A DNA stretch of 64,000 bases from CAVUAT01 sp963848045 (GCA_963848045.1 CAWKCC010000003.1:372001-436000); one strand, 5' to 3'. Shown: positions 24,733 through 34,155, counted from the first letter of the stretch. Notes: a model not told the origin generated them from the letters alone. Numbers and translations: made by a program.

Positions 24733-25503
24733 TCAGCGAACGGCGATCCGGCGGAAGCGCACGCGCAGGCGGTTGAGGTCGACACGGCCCGAGATGCCTG
24801 GCACTCTGCCCGAGCTCGTGTACTGCCAGATCCACCAGCCGCGGCCCGACCAGTTCGCCGCCGGCACGCGCGGCTTGCGGACCCCCCAGTTGGCCACCCA
24901 GAGGGCGTGTCCGGCGCGGGCGAACTTGCGGCTGTTGCCGGTCGCCGACCAGCTCGTGCTGTTGGTGTAGATGATCGGCCGAACCCCGAGGGCGCGACGC
25001 ACCTGCTTGAGCCAGGTCCGCACCCAGATTCGCACCTGCGGCGCACTCGCTCCGTCGAAAGGGGATTCGACGTCGAGGGCCGGCAGCAGGTCGCCGCGGC
25101 GAAGCGAACCGACCACGGACACGAACAGGGCGGCCTCGGCACGAGCGTCCGCCTTGGCGGCCTCGATCGGCTCCGGGTCGATGAAGACGCGGTGGTAGGG
25201 GCCGACCCGCAGTCCGGCCACCCGGGCGGCGGCGTAGTTGGCGCCGTAGAGGAGGTCGCCACCGCAGTTGCCCGGCTTCACGTCGCAGTCGAGGCCCGTG
25301 CCGCGGCTGGCCTGGACGAAGGCGAAGCGGACCCCCGCGGCGCGCACCTGCGTCCAGTCGATCGCGCCGTTGAAGCGCGAGACGTCCACACCGAGCGCGA
25401 CGCCCTTGCCCGCTGAGGCCGGCGTCGGCATCGCCGCGGCACCCGCGCCCAGCGCCAGCACGGCGACGAACGCGATAAGTCTTCCCCGGCTTGCGCCCAT
25501 CAT
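24733..25503 (-). CDS. Secreted GH25-type lysozyme
   Basis: 256 aa. Signal peptide (LIAFVAVLALGAGAAAMPTPASA), then the glycoside hydrolase family 25 barrel: LGVDVSRFNGAIDW (first catalytic Asp region), LLPALDVESPFDG (D-x-E pair), PIIYTNSTSW, ALWVANWG and GWWIWQYTSSG. It should cleave the MurNAc-GlcNAc bond of peptidoglycan outside the membrane. Start ATG 25503 or 25500; a GTG at 25521 is also possible. Confidence 0.87.
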   Translation of the reverse strand: MMGASRGRLIAFVAVLALGAGAAAMPTPASAGKGVALGVDVSRFNGAIDWTQVRAAGVRFAFVQASRGTGLDCDVKPGNCGGDLLYGANYAAARVAGLRVGPYHRVFIDPEPIEAAKADARAEAALFVSVVGSLRRGDLLPALDVESPFDGASAPQVRIWVRTWLKQVRRALGVRPIIYTNSTSWSATGNSRKFARAGHALWVANWGVRKPRVPAANWSGRGWWIWQYTSSGRVPGISGRVDLNRLRVRFRRIAVR

Positions 25504-25574
25504 GAGCAAGGCTAGCCGCACCGATCGCCGCTGACGGTCGCGCGCTTGCGGGGGCCGGCTGCCGGGCGAGCGGC

Positions 25575-25580
25575 TAGGGT
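25575..25580 (+). promoter_or_regulatory. Putative -10 element of desaturase gene
   Basis: TAGGGT followed by 7 nt and the ATG at 25588; consistent with a leaderless transcript. Confidence 0.4.
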
Positions 25581-25587
25581 TTCAGGC

Positions 25588-26628
25588 ATGCACCACGTCG
25601 CCCGGAGCAGCAACTTCACCCACCCAGGGCAGCCGGCGAGCCCGGCCGCGGCGAGCCCGGCGGCAGCGCAGCGCGAGGAGCTGGCCGGCGCCGTCCAGCC
25701 CGTCGCCAACGAGACCGCTGACAGGTTGATCACCGGCGCCATGACCGTGGTGCCGATCCTGCTGTTGGCCGTCGCCGGCTGGCAGCTCTGGAACGAGGCC
25801 CTGCACTGGTGGGATCTGGCGATCCTCGTCGTCCTCTACATCGCCACCTCGCTCGGGGTGACGGTCGGGCTGCATCGGCTGCTGACCCACCGCAGCTTCA
25901 AGAGCGGGCCCGGCGTGCGCGCCACCTTCGCGGTCCTGGGCTCGATGGCGATCGAGGGGCCGGTGATCTCGTGGGTCGCAGACCATCGCAAGCACCACGC
26001 CTGCTCCGACCAGGAGGGCGACCCCCACAGCCCCCACGTCGGCTTCGGCGATGGCTTCAAGGGGGCGCTCAAAGGCCTCTTCCACGCGCACGTCGGCTGG
26101 CTCTTCATCCACACCCAGCGCGGCTCGAAGGAGCGCTTCGCCCCGGATCTGCTGGCCGACCCGGTGATCAGCTTCGTCAACCGCACCTTCTTTCTGTGGG
26201 CGGCCCTCGGCCTGCTGATCCCGTTCGGGCTGGGCTACCTGATCGGTGGCACCCTGGTGGCGGCGTTGACGGCGCTGCTCTGGGGCGGGGTCGTGCGGAT
26301 GATGCTGCTCCACCACGCCACCTACAGCGTCAACTCGCTCTGCCACATGTTCGGCAGCCGGCCGTTCGAGACCGGCGATGAGTCGCGCAACCTGGGCGTG
26401 GTCGCGGTCGCGACCATGGGCGAGGGGTGGCACAACAACCACCACGCCTTTCCCACCTCGGCTCGCCACGGCCTGCGCCGCTGGCAGCCCGATCCCTCAG
26501 CCGCGGTGATCTACGCGCTGGAGAAGCTGGGGCTCGCCAGGGACGTGGTCCGGATCCCGCCCGAGCACCAGGCGCGCAAACAGCGCCGGCCCGGCCTCGC
26601 CGAGCCACGGGAGCAGGGAGCGGGCTAG
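25588..26628 (+). CDS. Acyl-CoA / fatty-acid delta-9-type desaturase
   Basis: 346 aa membrane di-iron desaturase. The three His boxes are HRLLTHR, HRKHH and HNNHH, separated by hydrophobic helices (MTVVPILLLAVAGWQLW, WAALGLLIPFGLGYLIGG). It introduces a cis double bond into an acyl-CoA or acyl-lipid in the membrane. Ala/Pro-rich N-terminus. Its TAG stop shares a palindromic CTAG with the stop of the convergent hydrolase gene. Confidence 0.92.
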   Translation: MHHVARSSNFTHPGQPASPAAASPAAAQREELAGAVQPVANETADRLITGAMTVVPILLLAVAGWQLWNEALHWWDLAILVVLYIATSLGVTVGLHRLLTHRSFKSGPGVRATFAVLGSMAIEGPVISWVADHRKHHACSDQEGDPHSPHVGFGDGFKGALKGLFHAHVGWLFIHTQRGSKERFAPDLLADPVISFVNRTFFLWAALGLLIPFGLGYLIGGTLVAALTALLWGGVVRMMLLHHATYSVNSLCHMFGSRPFETGDESRNLGVVAVATMGEGWHNNHHAFPTSARHGLRRWQPDPSAAVIYALEKLGLARDVVRIPPEHQARKQRRPGLAEPREQGAG

Positions 26629-27563
26629 ACCCGCTCAGCCGCCGCGGGCCCGGGCGTCGCCCTCCCTGCATCATCGGCTTCACGCGCCGCGTCGGCCTCG
26701 TGCGCATGCCTGGCGATCGCCTCGACCAGGCGCGGCCACAGCGGCCTCGGGAGGTCGTGGCCCATGCCCTCGATCAGCAGCAGCTCGGAGCCCGGGATCG
26801 CCTTCGCCGTCGCCTTTCCCCCGGAGGGCTTGACCAGCTTGTCCGCTGTGCCGTGGATGACCAGAGTCGGCGCCGTGATCCGGCGCAGCAACTCGGTGCG
26901 GTCGCCGGTGGCGGCGATCGCCCCCAGCTGCCGCCCGCCCGCGGCCGCGTCGTGGGAGCGGTCGTAGCTGCGGCCGGCCAGCTCGCGGAGCTCCTGCAGA
27001 TCGTGCAGCCCCTTGGAGCCGACGACGCCGAAGATCTCGGTGGCGCGGTTCACGACCTCCTCCCTGGTGCGGGGGGGCCGGGTGAGGAAGTACTTGTATA
27101 CGCCGAAGGACGGCTGACCGTGCAGGCGGTCGCCGGTATTGGACATGATCGAGGTCAGGCTGCGGACGCTCGCCGGATGCTCGGCGGCGAGCATCTGGGC
27201 GATCATTCCACCCATCGAGGCACCCACCACGTGGGCCGGCGCGAGCTCGAGCTCACGCAGCAGCCGGGCCGTGTCCTCCGCCATGTCCGAGAGCGTGTAG
27301 TGCCAGCCGGGGACCCGGCGAATCAGCAGCTCGCGCGTGGTGGGAGGGGGCTGGTTGCTGTGGGTCGAGTGGCCGATGTCGCGGTTGTCGAAGCGGATCA
27401 GGTGGAAGCCGCGCCCGGCCAGCTGCTCGCAGAAGTCCTCGTTCCAGGCGATCATCTGGGTCCCGAGGCCCATGATCAGCAGCATCGGGGGGTCGGCCGG
27501 GTCCCCGAAGGTCTCGTAGCAGAGGGTGATGCCCCTGCCGACATCGCAGAACTCCTCGCTCAT
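26625..27563 (-). CDS. Alpha/beta hydrolase
   Basis: 312 aa. Oxyanion/HG-equivalent region MLLIMGLGTQ, nucleophile elbow VVGASMGGMIAQ (Ser), acid in VIHGTADKLV (Asp) and His in IEGMGHDLP. Similar to DhaA/aclacinomycin esterase-like hydrolases; substrate unknown. Ala-rich dispensable C-terminus. Convergent with the desaturase (stops overlap by 4 nt). Confidence 0.87.
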   Translation of the reverse strand: MSEEFCDVGRGITLCYETFGDPADPPMLLIMGLGTQMIAWNEDFCEQLAGRGFHLIRFDNRDIGHSTHSNQPPPTTRELLIRRVPGWHYTLSDMAEDTARLLRELELAPAHVVGASMGGMIAQMLAAEHPASVRSLTSIMSNTGDRLHGQPSFGVYKYFLTRPPRTREEVVNRATEIFGVVGSKGLHDLQELRELAGRSYDRSHDAAAGGRQLGAIAATGDRTELLRRITAPTLVIHGTADKLVKPSGGKATAKAIPGSELLLIEGMGHDLPRPLWPRLVEAIARHAHEADAAREADDAGRATPGPAAAERV

Positions 27564-27609
27564 CGCCCTGAATGATGCCTGACCGGGCGCGGATCAGCTT
27601 CGCGGCGGC

Positions 27610-29244
27610 CTATTCGCCCTTCTTCTTGCCCCCGCGTCCCTTGCGCTTCTTTGCCTTACGCAGGGGCTTCGGCGGCTTCTTCAGCTTGCGGTTGCAGCCG
27701 ACCCCGACACAGGGGGTCAGTCTTGCGAGCTTCTTCAGCAGGTACTTGCGGATCGCCAGATAGCGGCCGTCGGAGTAGACCGAGTTGATCTGCAGGCGGT
27801 CGCGAAACATGTCGTAGAGCTCGCGGCCGCCGTCGGAGTACTTGATCAGCAGGTAGCGCGCGGTCCGAATCGCGCGGTACTTGGGCGGCTTGATAACGCG
27901 GCCGGAGAGCTGGGCGGTGAAGTCGAGGTCGAGGTTCTTGACCGTCGTAGCCGATTTCTTCTTCTTGCCCTTGCCGGCGGATGCGGCGCCGGGCTCGGCG
28001 AGGGAGACCGGGCGGCCGGTCTCGAACAGAAGGGGCCGCCGCGAGCGCTTGGCGGTGTTGCGCGCGAACGGCAGGAAGGAGCGGCCGTCCTGGATGACCC
28101 CGGGGATCGCGCCGGCGGCCTCGAGGATGCTGGGAACGAGGTCGGCGTTGGAGACAAGCTCCTTGCTGAAGCCTCCCGCGGGGATGCTCGGCCCGCGCAC
28201 CAGCAGGGGCACCTTGGCGGAGGGGTCGTAGGCGACGAACTTGCCCTGGTGCAGCCGGTGCTGGCCCTGCATGTAGCCGTTGTCGGAGGTGAAGATCACG
28301 TAGGTCTCGTCCAGCACGCCCTCGGCATAGAGCTTGTTGACGATCGCCTCGACCGCCTCGTCGACCGCCAGCAGCGACTCGAGCCGGTTTCGGTGGCGCT
28401 GCCGGACCTTCGCCCGCAGGCCGCTGCCCATCCGCTTCACCACCGACTTCAGCCACGGCGGCTTGTCGCGCACGTCCTTCTCGTTGAAGCTCTTGTCCTT
28501 GGGTAGCTTCGCGTTCGCGAAGGCGCCGATGTGCCGGACCGCCGGCAGGGCCGGGTCGTGGGGGGCGAAGAAGTGCGCCTCCATGTACAGGGGACGGTCC
28601 GGGAAGGCGTCGAAGTGGTTGTCGATCGCCGACACGGCCTTCTCGGCGTAGACGTCGGTCTGGTAGTCGCTGGACTGATAGGTGACCGGAGTGCCGTTCT
28701 CGTTCAGCTTGAATCCGTAGTAGGCGGAGGGGGGGTCGGGGATGTACCCGTAGAACTCGCCGTTGGCCGGAAACGGTCCCCAGCCCGGCGGCACGTAGCT
28801 CTGGTCGGTCGCCCCGTAGCCGTTCGGCATCTTGCCGAGGTGGATCGTGCGGTAGTTCGCGGCCTGCAGCCAGACCGGCAGCGTCTGGCTGTCGTTGAGG
28901 GCGCTGTAGCCGCCCTCGGGTGCGGTGTTGCCGAGCACGTTGTGGTTGTGGGCGTACTGCCCGGTCAGCCAGGTGGCCCTGGCGGGGCAACAGAGCGGAT
29001 AGGAGATGTAGGCGTTGCGGAAGGTCGTCCCGGACTCGCCGATCAGCGCCCTCGTCCTCGGCATCACGACCATGTCACGCAGGGTCTGGTCGTCGGTGGT
29101 GAGCAGGACGACGTGCGGTCTGCCGCCATGCGAGGCGCTCGAGGATTCGTGCGCCCACGCGACGGTAAGCAGGCAAGCGCCGGCAAGCGCGGCGAGAAGC
29201 ACCGCGCCCGCCCTGCTTGCCCGCGTGCGCCGGAGGCCCTGCAT
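27610..29244 (-). CDS. Exported sulfatase (paralogue of 4159-5868) with Lys-rich tail
   Basis: 544 aa. Signal peptide (AGAVLLAALAGACLLTVAWA), metal DD in LLTTDDQTL, formylglycine motif CCPARATWLTGQ, GKMPNGYG, SDNGYMQGQHR. The domain order and the linker before the C-terminus closely match the sulfatase at 4159. It too ends in a very basic tail (KPLRKAKKRKGRGGKKKGE). ATG 29242-29244 preferred over TTG 29250; TAGCTT lies 8 nt upstream. Confidence 0.88.
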   Translation of the reverse strand: MQGLRRTRASRAGAVLLAALAGACLLTVAWAHESSSASHGGRPHVVLLTTDDQTLRDMVVMPRTRALIGESGTTFRNAYISYPLCCPARATWLTGQYAHNHNVLGNTAPEGGYSALNDSQTLPVWLQAANYRTIHLGKMPNGYGATDQSYVPPGWGPFPANGEFYGYIPDPPSAYYGFKLNENGTPVTYQSSDYQTDVYAEKAVSAIDNHFDAFPDRPLYMEAHFFAPHDPALPAVRHIGAFANAKLPKDKSFNEKDVRDKPPWLKSVVKRMGSGLRAKVRQRHRNRLESLLAVDEAVEAIVNKLYAEGVLDETYVIFTSDNGYMQGQHRLHQGKFVAYDPSAKVPLLVRGPSIPAGGFSKELVSNADLVPSILEAAGAIPGVIQDGRSFLPFARNTAKRSRRPLLFETGRPVSLAEPGAASAGKGKKKKSATTVKNLDLDFTAQLSGRVIKPPKYRAIRTARYLLIKYSDGGRELYDMFRDRLQINSVYSDGRYLAIRKYLLKKLARLTPCVGVGCNRKLKKPPKPLRKAKKRKGRGGKKKGE

Positions 29245-29283
29245 GCTCAATCAAGCTAACGGGCCCGCAAGCGCCAAGTTGCG

Positions 29284-31128
29284 CTACCAGCCCCCGCCGC
29301 CTCCACCGCCAGAGCCCCCGCCGCCTCCCCCGGAGAAGCCGCCCCCGCCGCCGCTGCTGGAGGACTCGGGGGCCACCTGGGAGGAGAAGCCCGAGCCGAA
29401 CGCGGTGCCGTTGAAGGCCTGGTCGGTGACGCCTCCCTGGAAGTAGTAGCTACTCCAGTCGCTGGAGCTCTCAACTACGGGGGCGGGGATGCGGCCCGAG
29501 TCGATCATGCGGTCGGCGGTGCCGAAGGCGACCCCGAAGACCAGGATCCGCTTCCAGAGATCGAGGGTGGCGGGGGGATCGTCCTCGAGGCTGGGGAAGT
29601 CGCGGGTCCAGCGCTCGAAGGCGCGCCACTTGGCTGAGCGCTCGGAGTACTCGGGGCTGAGGCGCTTCAGCCTGGCGCTCGGGTAGGCGATCAGAACCAC
29701 CGCGGTCAGCCCTCCAACCAGCGCCGGCAGGAACCAGCCCCTGTTCACGGCGCTCGCGCAGATCGCGAGGAGCGCGGTCAGTGCGATCACCGCGAACGCC
29801 AGCAGCCAGCGGGTGCCGTTGAGGTCGCGGTCCCAGCCGAGCTGGCCCTCGTCGACGGAGTCCAGCGCGCTCGTCATCGACTCCCAGCGCGCCCGCCAGT
29901 CCTCATCGTGCTCGGGTATCCGGTCGCGCATCTCGCTGATCGGCACGGTGTCCGTCTCGAGCAGCAGGTCGAAGAAGTCACGCACCTCGGCCTCGTGTGG
30001 CTCCAGCTTGCCCCGCGGCCGCTTCTTGGCGACCGACAGCGCCAGGTCGAGCTTCTCCTCGTCGGTGGTCGCCTGGCTGGCCTCGTAGTGGTCGCGGTCC
30101 ACGAGGTCGAGCAGGGTCGCGAGCACCGTGTCGGCGCTGTCCCCGCCCTCGTGCGCGAGCCCGTAGGCGAGCGCCGGCGAGGCGGTGTCCGGTGGCTCGG
30201 GCAGGTGCTCGGGCACGGAGCCCTTGTGCTCGGTGGCCAGGCGGGCCAGCGCGAACAGCCCCGTGATCGCCCCCGCCGCGAGCAGGAGGGCGAGCAGGAG
30301 GGCGTTCTTGCCCAGGAAGCGCTTCGCCTTGTTGAGGGGTGAGTTGAAGTCCTCGTCGTTGGCCCTCTCCTGCTCGAGGATCTTCGGCAGGCCCTCGCCC
30401 TCGCCGGGGCGCGCCGCGGCCACCCCCTGGCCCCTGGTGCGGGGGATCGTCACCCGCATCTCCACGAACTGGCCGTCGGGGACGTCGCTGGCCTCGAGCC
30501 TCGCGACGCCGGCGTCGCGGAAGCTCTCGCCCTCGACGTCGCGCGGCTTGCCCCAGACGCGGTATCGAGGGTCGTCGGGGTTGAGCGCCGCATCGCTGAG
30601 CTCGGCGGTCAGCGCCGGCAGGTCGAAGTCCCACTGGTCGCCCCAGACCTGCCACTCCAGGTCGATCACGTCGGCATAGGCGACCACCGCGCGCTCCACC
30701 CGGTAGGAGACCGCGAAGGTCCGCTGTTCGTCGTTCGCGGCGACGTGCCAGACGATTCGCACGCCGCCGCCCTCGGGGATCGTGGTGGCCCCGAACTTGC
30801 CCTCGGCGTCGATGCAGCCGAAGGTCGTGCAGCCGCCCGGGCGGTAGACGCGGTTTCCCTCCGCGACCCGGACATCGGTGATCCCCTCGCCCTTCTTCAG
30901 GAGGATGTCGCGGTAGGTGGCGTTGTAGCTGCCCTCGTAGGAGACGGTGAGGGTCTCGGTGACCAGCAGGGCGGCGTCGGGCGCCAGTCGCATGCTGACG
31001 TCAGCTACCTCCACCTCGAGGCTCCGCGCCGCTGCCATCGTGGGAAGCGCCAGGCAGGCCGCCGCAAAGAGCGCCGCCGCGGCGCTGACCAGCTGACGAC
31101 GCGGCGCGCGGAGCGCTCGGGTGCTCAC
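29284..31128 (-). CDS. DUF2207 family membrane protein with Gly-rich tail
   Basis: 614 aa. Signal peptide, extracytoplasmic DUF2207 domain (about 35-250; LLVTETLTVSYEGSYNATYR), TM near 275-295 (LLLALLLAAGAITGLFALA), cytoplasmic helical region, two more TMs near 445-490, then the low-complexity Gly tail (GGGGGFSGGGGGGSGGGG). Function unknown; commonly next to LemA. GTG start overlaps the lemA stop (GTGA). Confidence 0.85.
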   Translation of the reverse strand: MSTRALRAPRRQLVSAAAALFAAACLALPTMAAARSLEVEVADVSMRLAPDAALLVTETLTVSYEGSYNATYRDILLKKGEGITDVRVAEGNRVYRPGGCTTFGCIDAEGKFGATTIPEGGGVRIVWHVAANDEQRTFAVSYRVERAVVAYADVIDLEWQVWGDQWDFDLPALTAELSDAALNPDDPRYRVWGKPRDVEGESFRDAGVARLEASDVPDGQFVEMRVTIPRTRGQGVAAARPGEGEGLPKILEQERANDEDFNSPLNKAKRFLGKNALLLALLLAAGAITGLFALARLATEHKGSVPEHLPEPPDTASPALAYGLAHEGGDSADTVLATLLDLVDRDHYEASQATTDEEKLDLALSVAKKRPRGKLEPHEAEVRDFFDLLLETDTVPISEMRDRIPEHDEDWRARWESMTSALDSVDEGQLGWDRDLNGTRWLLAFAVIALTALLAICASAVNRGWFLPALVGGLTAVVLIAYPSARLKRLSPEYSERSAKWRAFERWTRDFPSLEDDPPATLDLWKRILVFGVAFGTADRMIDSGRIPAPVVESSSDWSSYYFQGGVTDQAFNGTAFGSGFSSQVAPESSSSGGGGGFSGGGGGGSGGGGGGGW

Positions 31129-31733
31129 TCTCTCTCGATTGCTGCGGCGGACTTGCCGGCGGCTGGGTTGCCCTCGCCCCGCTCGAAGGCCACCTCCGGC
31201 GGCGCGTCGGCCTCAGGCGGCGCGTCGAAGAACTCGCGCGGCTCGAAGCCGAAGGCGCGAGCGACGAGCGATGGCGGGAAGATCTGGATCAGCGTGTTGT
31301 AGGTCTGCACGGTGTCGTTGTAGACGCGCCGCGTGATCTGGATCTGGTTCTCGGTCTCGGTCAGCTGCTCCTGGAGCTTGATGAAGTTCTCGCTGGCCCG
31401 AAGCTCGGGGTACTGCTCGGCGATCACCAACAGCCGGCCGATGGCCGCCTGCAGGACGCTCTCGGCAGCCGCCTGCCGCGGCGGCCCCTCGGCCTTCTCG
31501 GCGCCGGCTCTCGCCTTGGTCGTGCGCTCGAACGTCTCGCGCTCGTGCTTGGCGTAGCCCTTGACCGCCTCGACGAGGTTGGGCACCAGGTCGTGGCGGC
31601 GCTGCAGGGCGGCGTCGATCTGGGCCCAGCTGTTGTCCACCCTGTTGCGCCGCGCGACCATGCGGTTGTAGAGCGCCAGCACGAGCAGGCCGAGCACGAG
31701 CAGGCCGATCACGATGATCAACGCGGTGCCCAT
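31125..31733 (-). CDS. lemA: LemA family protein
   Basis: 202 aa. Single N-terminal TM (TALIIVIGLLVLGLLVLALY) and the LemA signature VDNSWAQIDAALQRRHDLVP with NLVEAVKGYAKHE, ending in a long coiled helical domain with VYNDTVQTYNTLIQIFP. Role unknown; forms a conserved pair with DUF2207 proteins. ATG 31733 is 9 nt after TAGGTT. Confidence 0.92.
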   Translation of the reverse strand: MGTALIIVIGLLVLGLLVLALYNRMVARRNRVDNSWAQIDAALQRRHDLVPNLVEAVKGYAKHERETFERTTKARAGAEKAEGPPRQAAAESVLQAAIGRLLVIAEQYPELRASENFIKLQEQLTETENQIQITRRVYNDTVQTYNTLIQIFPPSLVARAFGFEPREFFDAPPEADAPPEVAFERGEGNPAAGKSAAAIERE

Positions 31734-31800
31734 GGCACCGGCAACCTACCTTCTGGGGAGGCGGCGGCCCCTGCCATGCTTCGAATCGGCGTCGCGCCGC

Positions 31801-32463
31801 TCAGACCTTCGCGCGCAGCACCGAGTCGCCCGAGTGCGAGGAGTCCCCGTCGGCCGGCTCGCGCGAGATGTCGATGAAGCTGTATCCGGAGGCCGACGCC
31901 GGCAGCTGGACGGTGACGTTGGCAGCGCCCGAGTCCGGCACCACGAAGCTGCCCAGCGAGACCAGCTCCTCGGGGGAGTTGAGCAGCCAGAGCTCATAGG
32001 TCTCACCGGCGCCGCTGGGCGTCAGACCCGAGACGCTCACCGTGGCGGTGCGGGCGCCCTCGTTGAGATCGGCCTCACCGCTCACGGTGTTGTCGCTCGA
32101 GCCCACGGGCTGCAGGGCGACGATGACGTCGTCGCCCGCGCCGCCTCCATCGCCGCCGCTGAGCGCGATCCCCAGGCCGACGCCGCCCGCGAGCAGCGCC
32201 GCGGCTGCGAGCCCGGCGGTCAGGGGGCGCAGCGCGAACATCTTGCGCCGAGTGGCGGGCGCGGGAGCGGGGATCTCCCGGGGCCGAAGCTCCTGCCAGG
32301 CCTCGGGGGGCAGCGCATCCAGGCGCGAGACGACCGGGCCCAGGCGCTCGACCCCGGCGCGGAAGCCGGGGTCCTCGCGCAGCAGGCGCTCGGCCTCGGC
32401 GCGCTCCTCTTCGGAGAGCTCTCCGAGCAGGTAGTCCGCGGGGTCGACCGTGGGCCGGCTCAT
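31801..32463 (-). CDS. Anti-sigma-K-like factor (RskA C-terminal domain)
   Basis: 220 aa. Cytoplasmic N-terminus with DYLLGELSEEERAEAE (zinc-less anti-sigma type), one TM near residues 80-100 (AGLAAAALLAGGVGLGIAL), and an extracytoplasmic RskA-type beta domain (GETYELWLLNSPEELVSLGS). It should hold the upstream sigma factor at the membrane. ATG overlaps the sigma stop (ATGA). Confidence 0.9.
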   Translation of the reverse strand: MSRPTVDPADYLLGELSEEERAEAERLLREDPGFRAGVERLGPVVSRLDALPPEAWQELRPREIPAPAPATRRKMFALRPLTAGLAAAALLAGGVGLGIALSGGDGGGAGDDVIVALQPVGSSDNTVSGEADLNEGARTATVSVSGLTPSGAGETYELWLLNSPEELVSLGSFVVPDSGAANVTVQLPASASGYSFIDISREPADGDSSHSGDSVLRAKV

Positions 32464-33164
32464 CCGGTCACCTCTGCGGAGGACTCCTCGTCCATCAGCT
32501 TGCGCAGTCTCTTCAGCGCGTCGGACATCCGCCACTTGACGGTGCCCAGGGGAGTGCCGGTGCGCTGGGCGATCTCGGACTGGCTCAGCCCCTCGAAGAA
32601 GCGCATCCTCATCAGTCCGAGCTGCTCGTCGGGGAGGCGGCGCAGGAGCTGCGCGACGCGCCAGCGCTCGACCACCTCGTCGAGTGACTCGGCGGGAGTG
32701 CTCTCGGCGTCTGCCAGGTCTCGCATGTCGGCGGGGTCGGTGGGCTCGGGAACCCTGCGCCGCAGGTGATCGATCGCCCTGCTGCGGGCGATCGTCATCA
32801 CCCAGGTGAACAGGGAGCCTCGCTCGGGATCGTATTGCTCCGCGCGCCTCCACAGCTCCAGGAAGACCTGCTGAGAGACGTCCTCGGCCGCGGGCCGGTC
32901 CCTGAGCGTGTTGACGAGATAGCCGAGCACGGTGTTGCCGTACTCCTCGTAGAGGTTCTCGAAAGCGCGCGGGTCCCGGCGCTGCAGCCCCCTGATCAGC
33001 CTGCGCTGCCTCCTCGCTTCCCGGGCGTCGCCTTCCATTGCACGCAACAGCCTGCCTGAATCGGCGCGTCGCCGGGTTCCCGAGAGCAGCGCACCCGGGG
33101 AACGCGCCGCAGCGCGTCCCCCGGGTGGCAGTTCAGGCGCGCTGATCAGCTGCGCCTGGTTCAT
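32460..33164 (-). CDS. ECF sigma factor (SigK-like)
   Basis: 234 aa. Region 2 (FENLYEEYGNTVLGYL, AAEDVSQQVFLELWRR, FTWVMTIARSRAIDHLRR) and region 4 (LPDEQLGLMRMRFFEGLSQ, TPLGTVKWRMSDALKRLRKL) are clear. The ~40-residue N-terminal extension is poorly conserved; ATG 33038 is an alternative start. Only 2 nt separate it from the upstream lipoprotein gene, so lipoprotein-sigma-antisigma form one operon, probably self-regulated. Confidence 0.92.
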   Translation of the reverse strand: MNQAQLISAPELPPGGRAAARSPGALLSGTRRRADSGRLLRAMEGDAREARRQRRLIRGLQRRDPRAFENLYEEYGNTVLGYLVNTLRDRPAAEDVSQQVFLELWRRAEQYDPERGSLFTWVMTIARSRAIDHLRRRVPEPTDPADMRDLADAESTPAESLDEVVERWRVAQLLRRLPDEQLGLMRMRFFEGLSQSEIAQRTGTPLGTVKWRMSDALKRLRKLMDEESSAEVTG

Positions 33165-33166
33165 CG

Positions 33167-33757
33167 TCAGCCGGCGGCCCGAACGGTGACGTCGCCGAAC
33201 GCCAGGCCCGCCGTGAACAGGCTGACGCCGAAGGCATCGTTGAGCGCCTTCGCCGCATCCGCGGTGAGGGTCGCCGTGATCCCCTCGAGGACGATCACGC
33301 CGTTGTCGTCGGACTGCTGCACGCCGCTGAGGTCGAGGTCGAGCGTCGTCAGATCGGCGCCACCCACCGTCGAGGTGAGGGTGCCGTTGACGGTGTCGAC
33401 GACGAAGTCGGTCAGCTCGACCGTGGTTCCGCCGGCCGTGAAGCTGAGGCCGCCGCTGTGATCGATCGTGCCCGCGAGGTCACCGGTGTTGATCTCGCCG
33501 CCGGTGATCGGGAAGGCGATGCCGTCGCCCGAGGCCGCCGCCGGATCGATCGGAGCCACCGCGACGCTGTTCTGCTGCAGCACCTTGGCGGTACCGGAGT
33601 CGAGCACGAGGGACGTCTCCTCGCCGGTCAGGGTCAGCGTCTCGGCTGCCGCCGTCGTCTCGCTGGTCGTGCCGCTGTCATCGTCGCCGCATGCCGCGGC
33701 CGCCAGCGCCAGAGCCGAAGCTACAACCATCATGGTCGTCAGTCGAAACAGTTTCAT
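33167..33757 (-). CDS. Lipoprotein with HtaA-like domain
   Basis: 196 aa. Lipobox ALAAAAC (Cys about residue 23) after a signal peptide. The mature part resembles the HtaA domain: GIAFPITGGEINTGDLAGTI, then DHSGGLSFTAGGTTVELTDF and LTADAAKALNDAFG. HtaA domains bind heme in corynebacteria, but this one lacks an obvious ligand and may have another role. AAGGAGG sits 9 nt before ATG 33757. First gene of the sigma/anti-sigma operon. Confidence 0.72.
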   Translation of the reverse strand: MKLFRLTTMMVVASALALAAAACGDDDSGTTSETTAAAETLTLTGEETSLVLDSGTAKVLQQNSVAVAPIDPAAASGDGIAFPITGGEINTGDLAGTIDHSGGLSFTAGGTTVELTDFVVDTVNGTLTSTVGGADLTTLDLDLSGVQQSDDNGVIVLEGITATLTADAAKALNDAFGVSLFTAGLAFGDVTVRAAG

Positions 33758-33842
33758 CCGCAAATGCCTCCTTGGAGTGGTTTGGGAGGCAGTACGGGGC
33801 AGCGGGCCGCGGCGGTTGGGTCGGCGGGGGCATTTCCTGCGA

Positions 33843-33927
33843 TGCGGGAGGAGGGAATCGAACCCACACGCTCTTTCGAGCCGACGGTTCTGAGCCGCCG
33901 CTGTCTACCTAGTTCCAGCACTCCCGC
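33843..33927 (-). tRNA. tRNA-Leu (anticodon CAG)
   Basis: 85 nt on the minus strand: acceptor GCGGGAG/CTCCCGC, discriminator A, anticodon stem GGCGG/CCGTC around loop CTCAGAA (anticodon CAG), long variable arm, T-loop TTCGATT. Confidence 0.94.
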
Positions 33928-33997
33928 CGGGCCAACAAATCTAGCGTCTGGCCGCCGTTCGGCGGCGAGGGCCTTGGCTAGACTGCCTGCCCTGCCG

Positions 33998-34070
33998 GCC
34001 CCCATCGTCTAGTGGCCTAGGACGCCGGATTCTCAGTCCGGAAACAGGGGTTCGACTCCCCTTGGGGGTG
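33998..34070 (+). tRNA. tRNA-Glu (anticodon CTC)
   Basis: 73 nt: acceptor GCCCCCA/TGGGGGT, discriminator G, anticodon stem CCGGA/TCCGG around loop TTCTCAG (anticodon CTC), T-loop TTCGACT. Confidence 0.95.
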
Positions 34071-34076
34071 CTGAGG

Positions 34077-34106
34077 GGGAGAGTCCCGCGACCGCGGGGC
34101 TCTCCC
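34077..34106 (+). terminator. Hairpin downstream of tRNA-Glu
   Basis: About 14-bp stem (GGGAGAGTCCCGCG against CGCGGGGCTCTCCC, one G-U) with a tiny loop, followed by TGCTTT. Confidence 0.65.
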
Positions 34107-34155
34107 TGCTTTCGCAGCCCCGGCCTCGCCGCCGCGGGCGCACCCGGTTCTCCGC

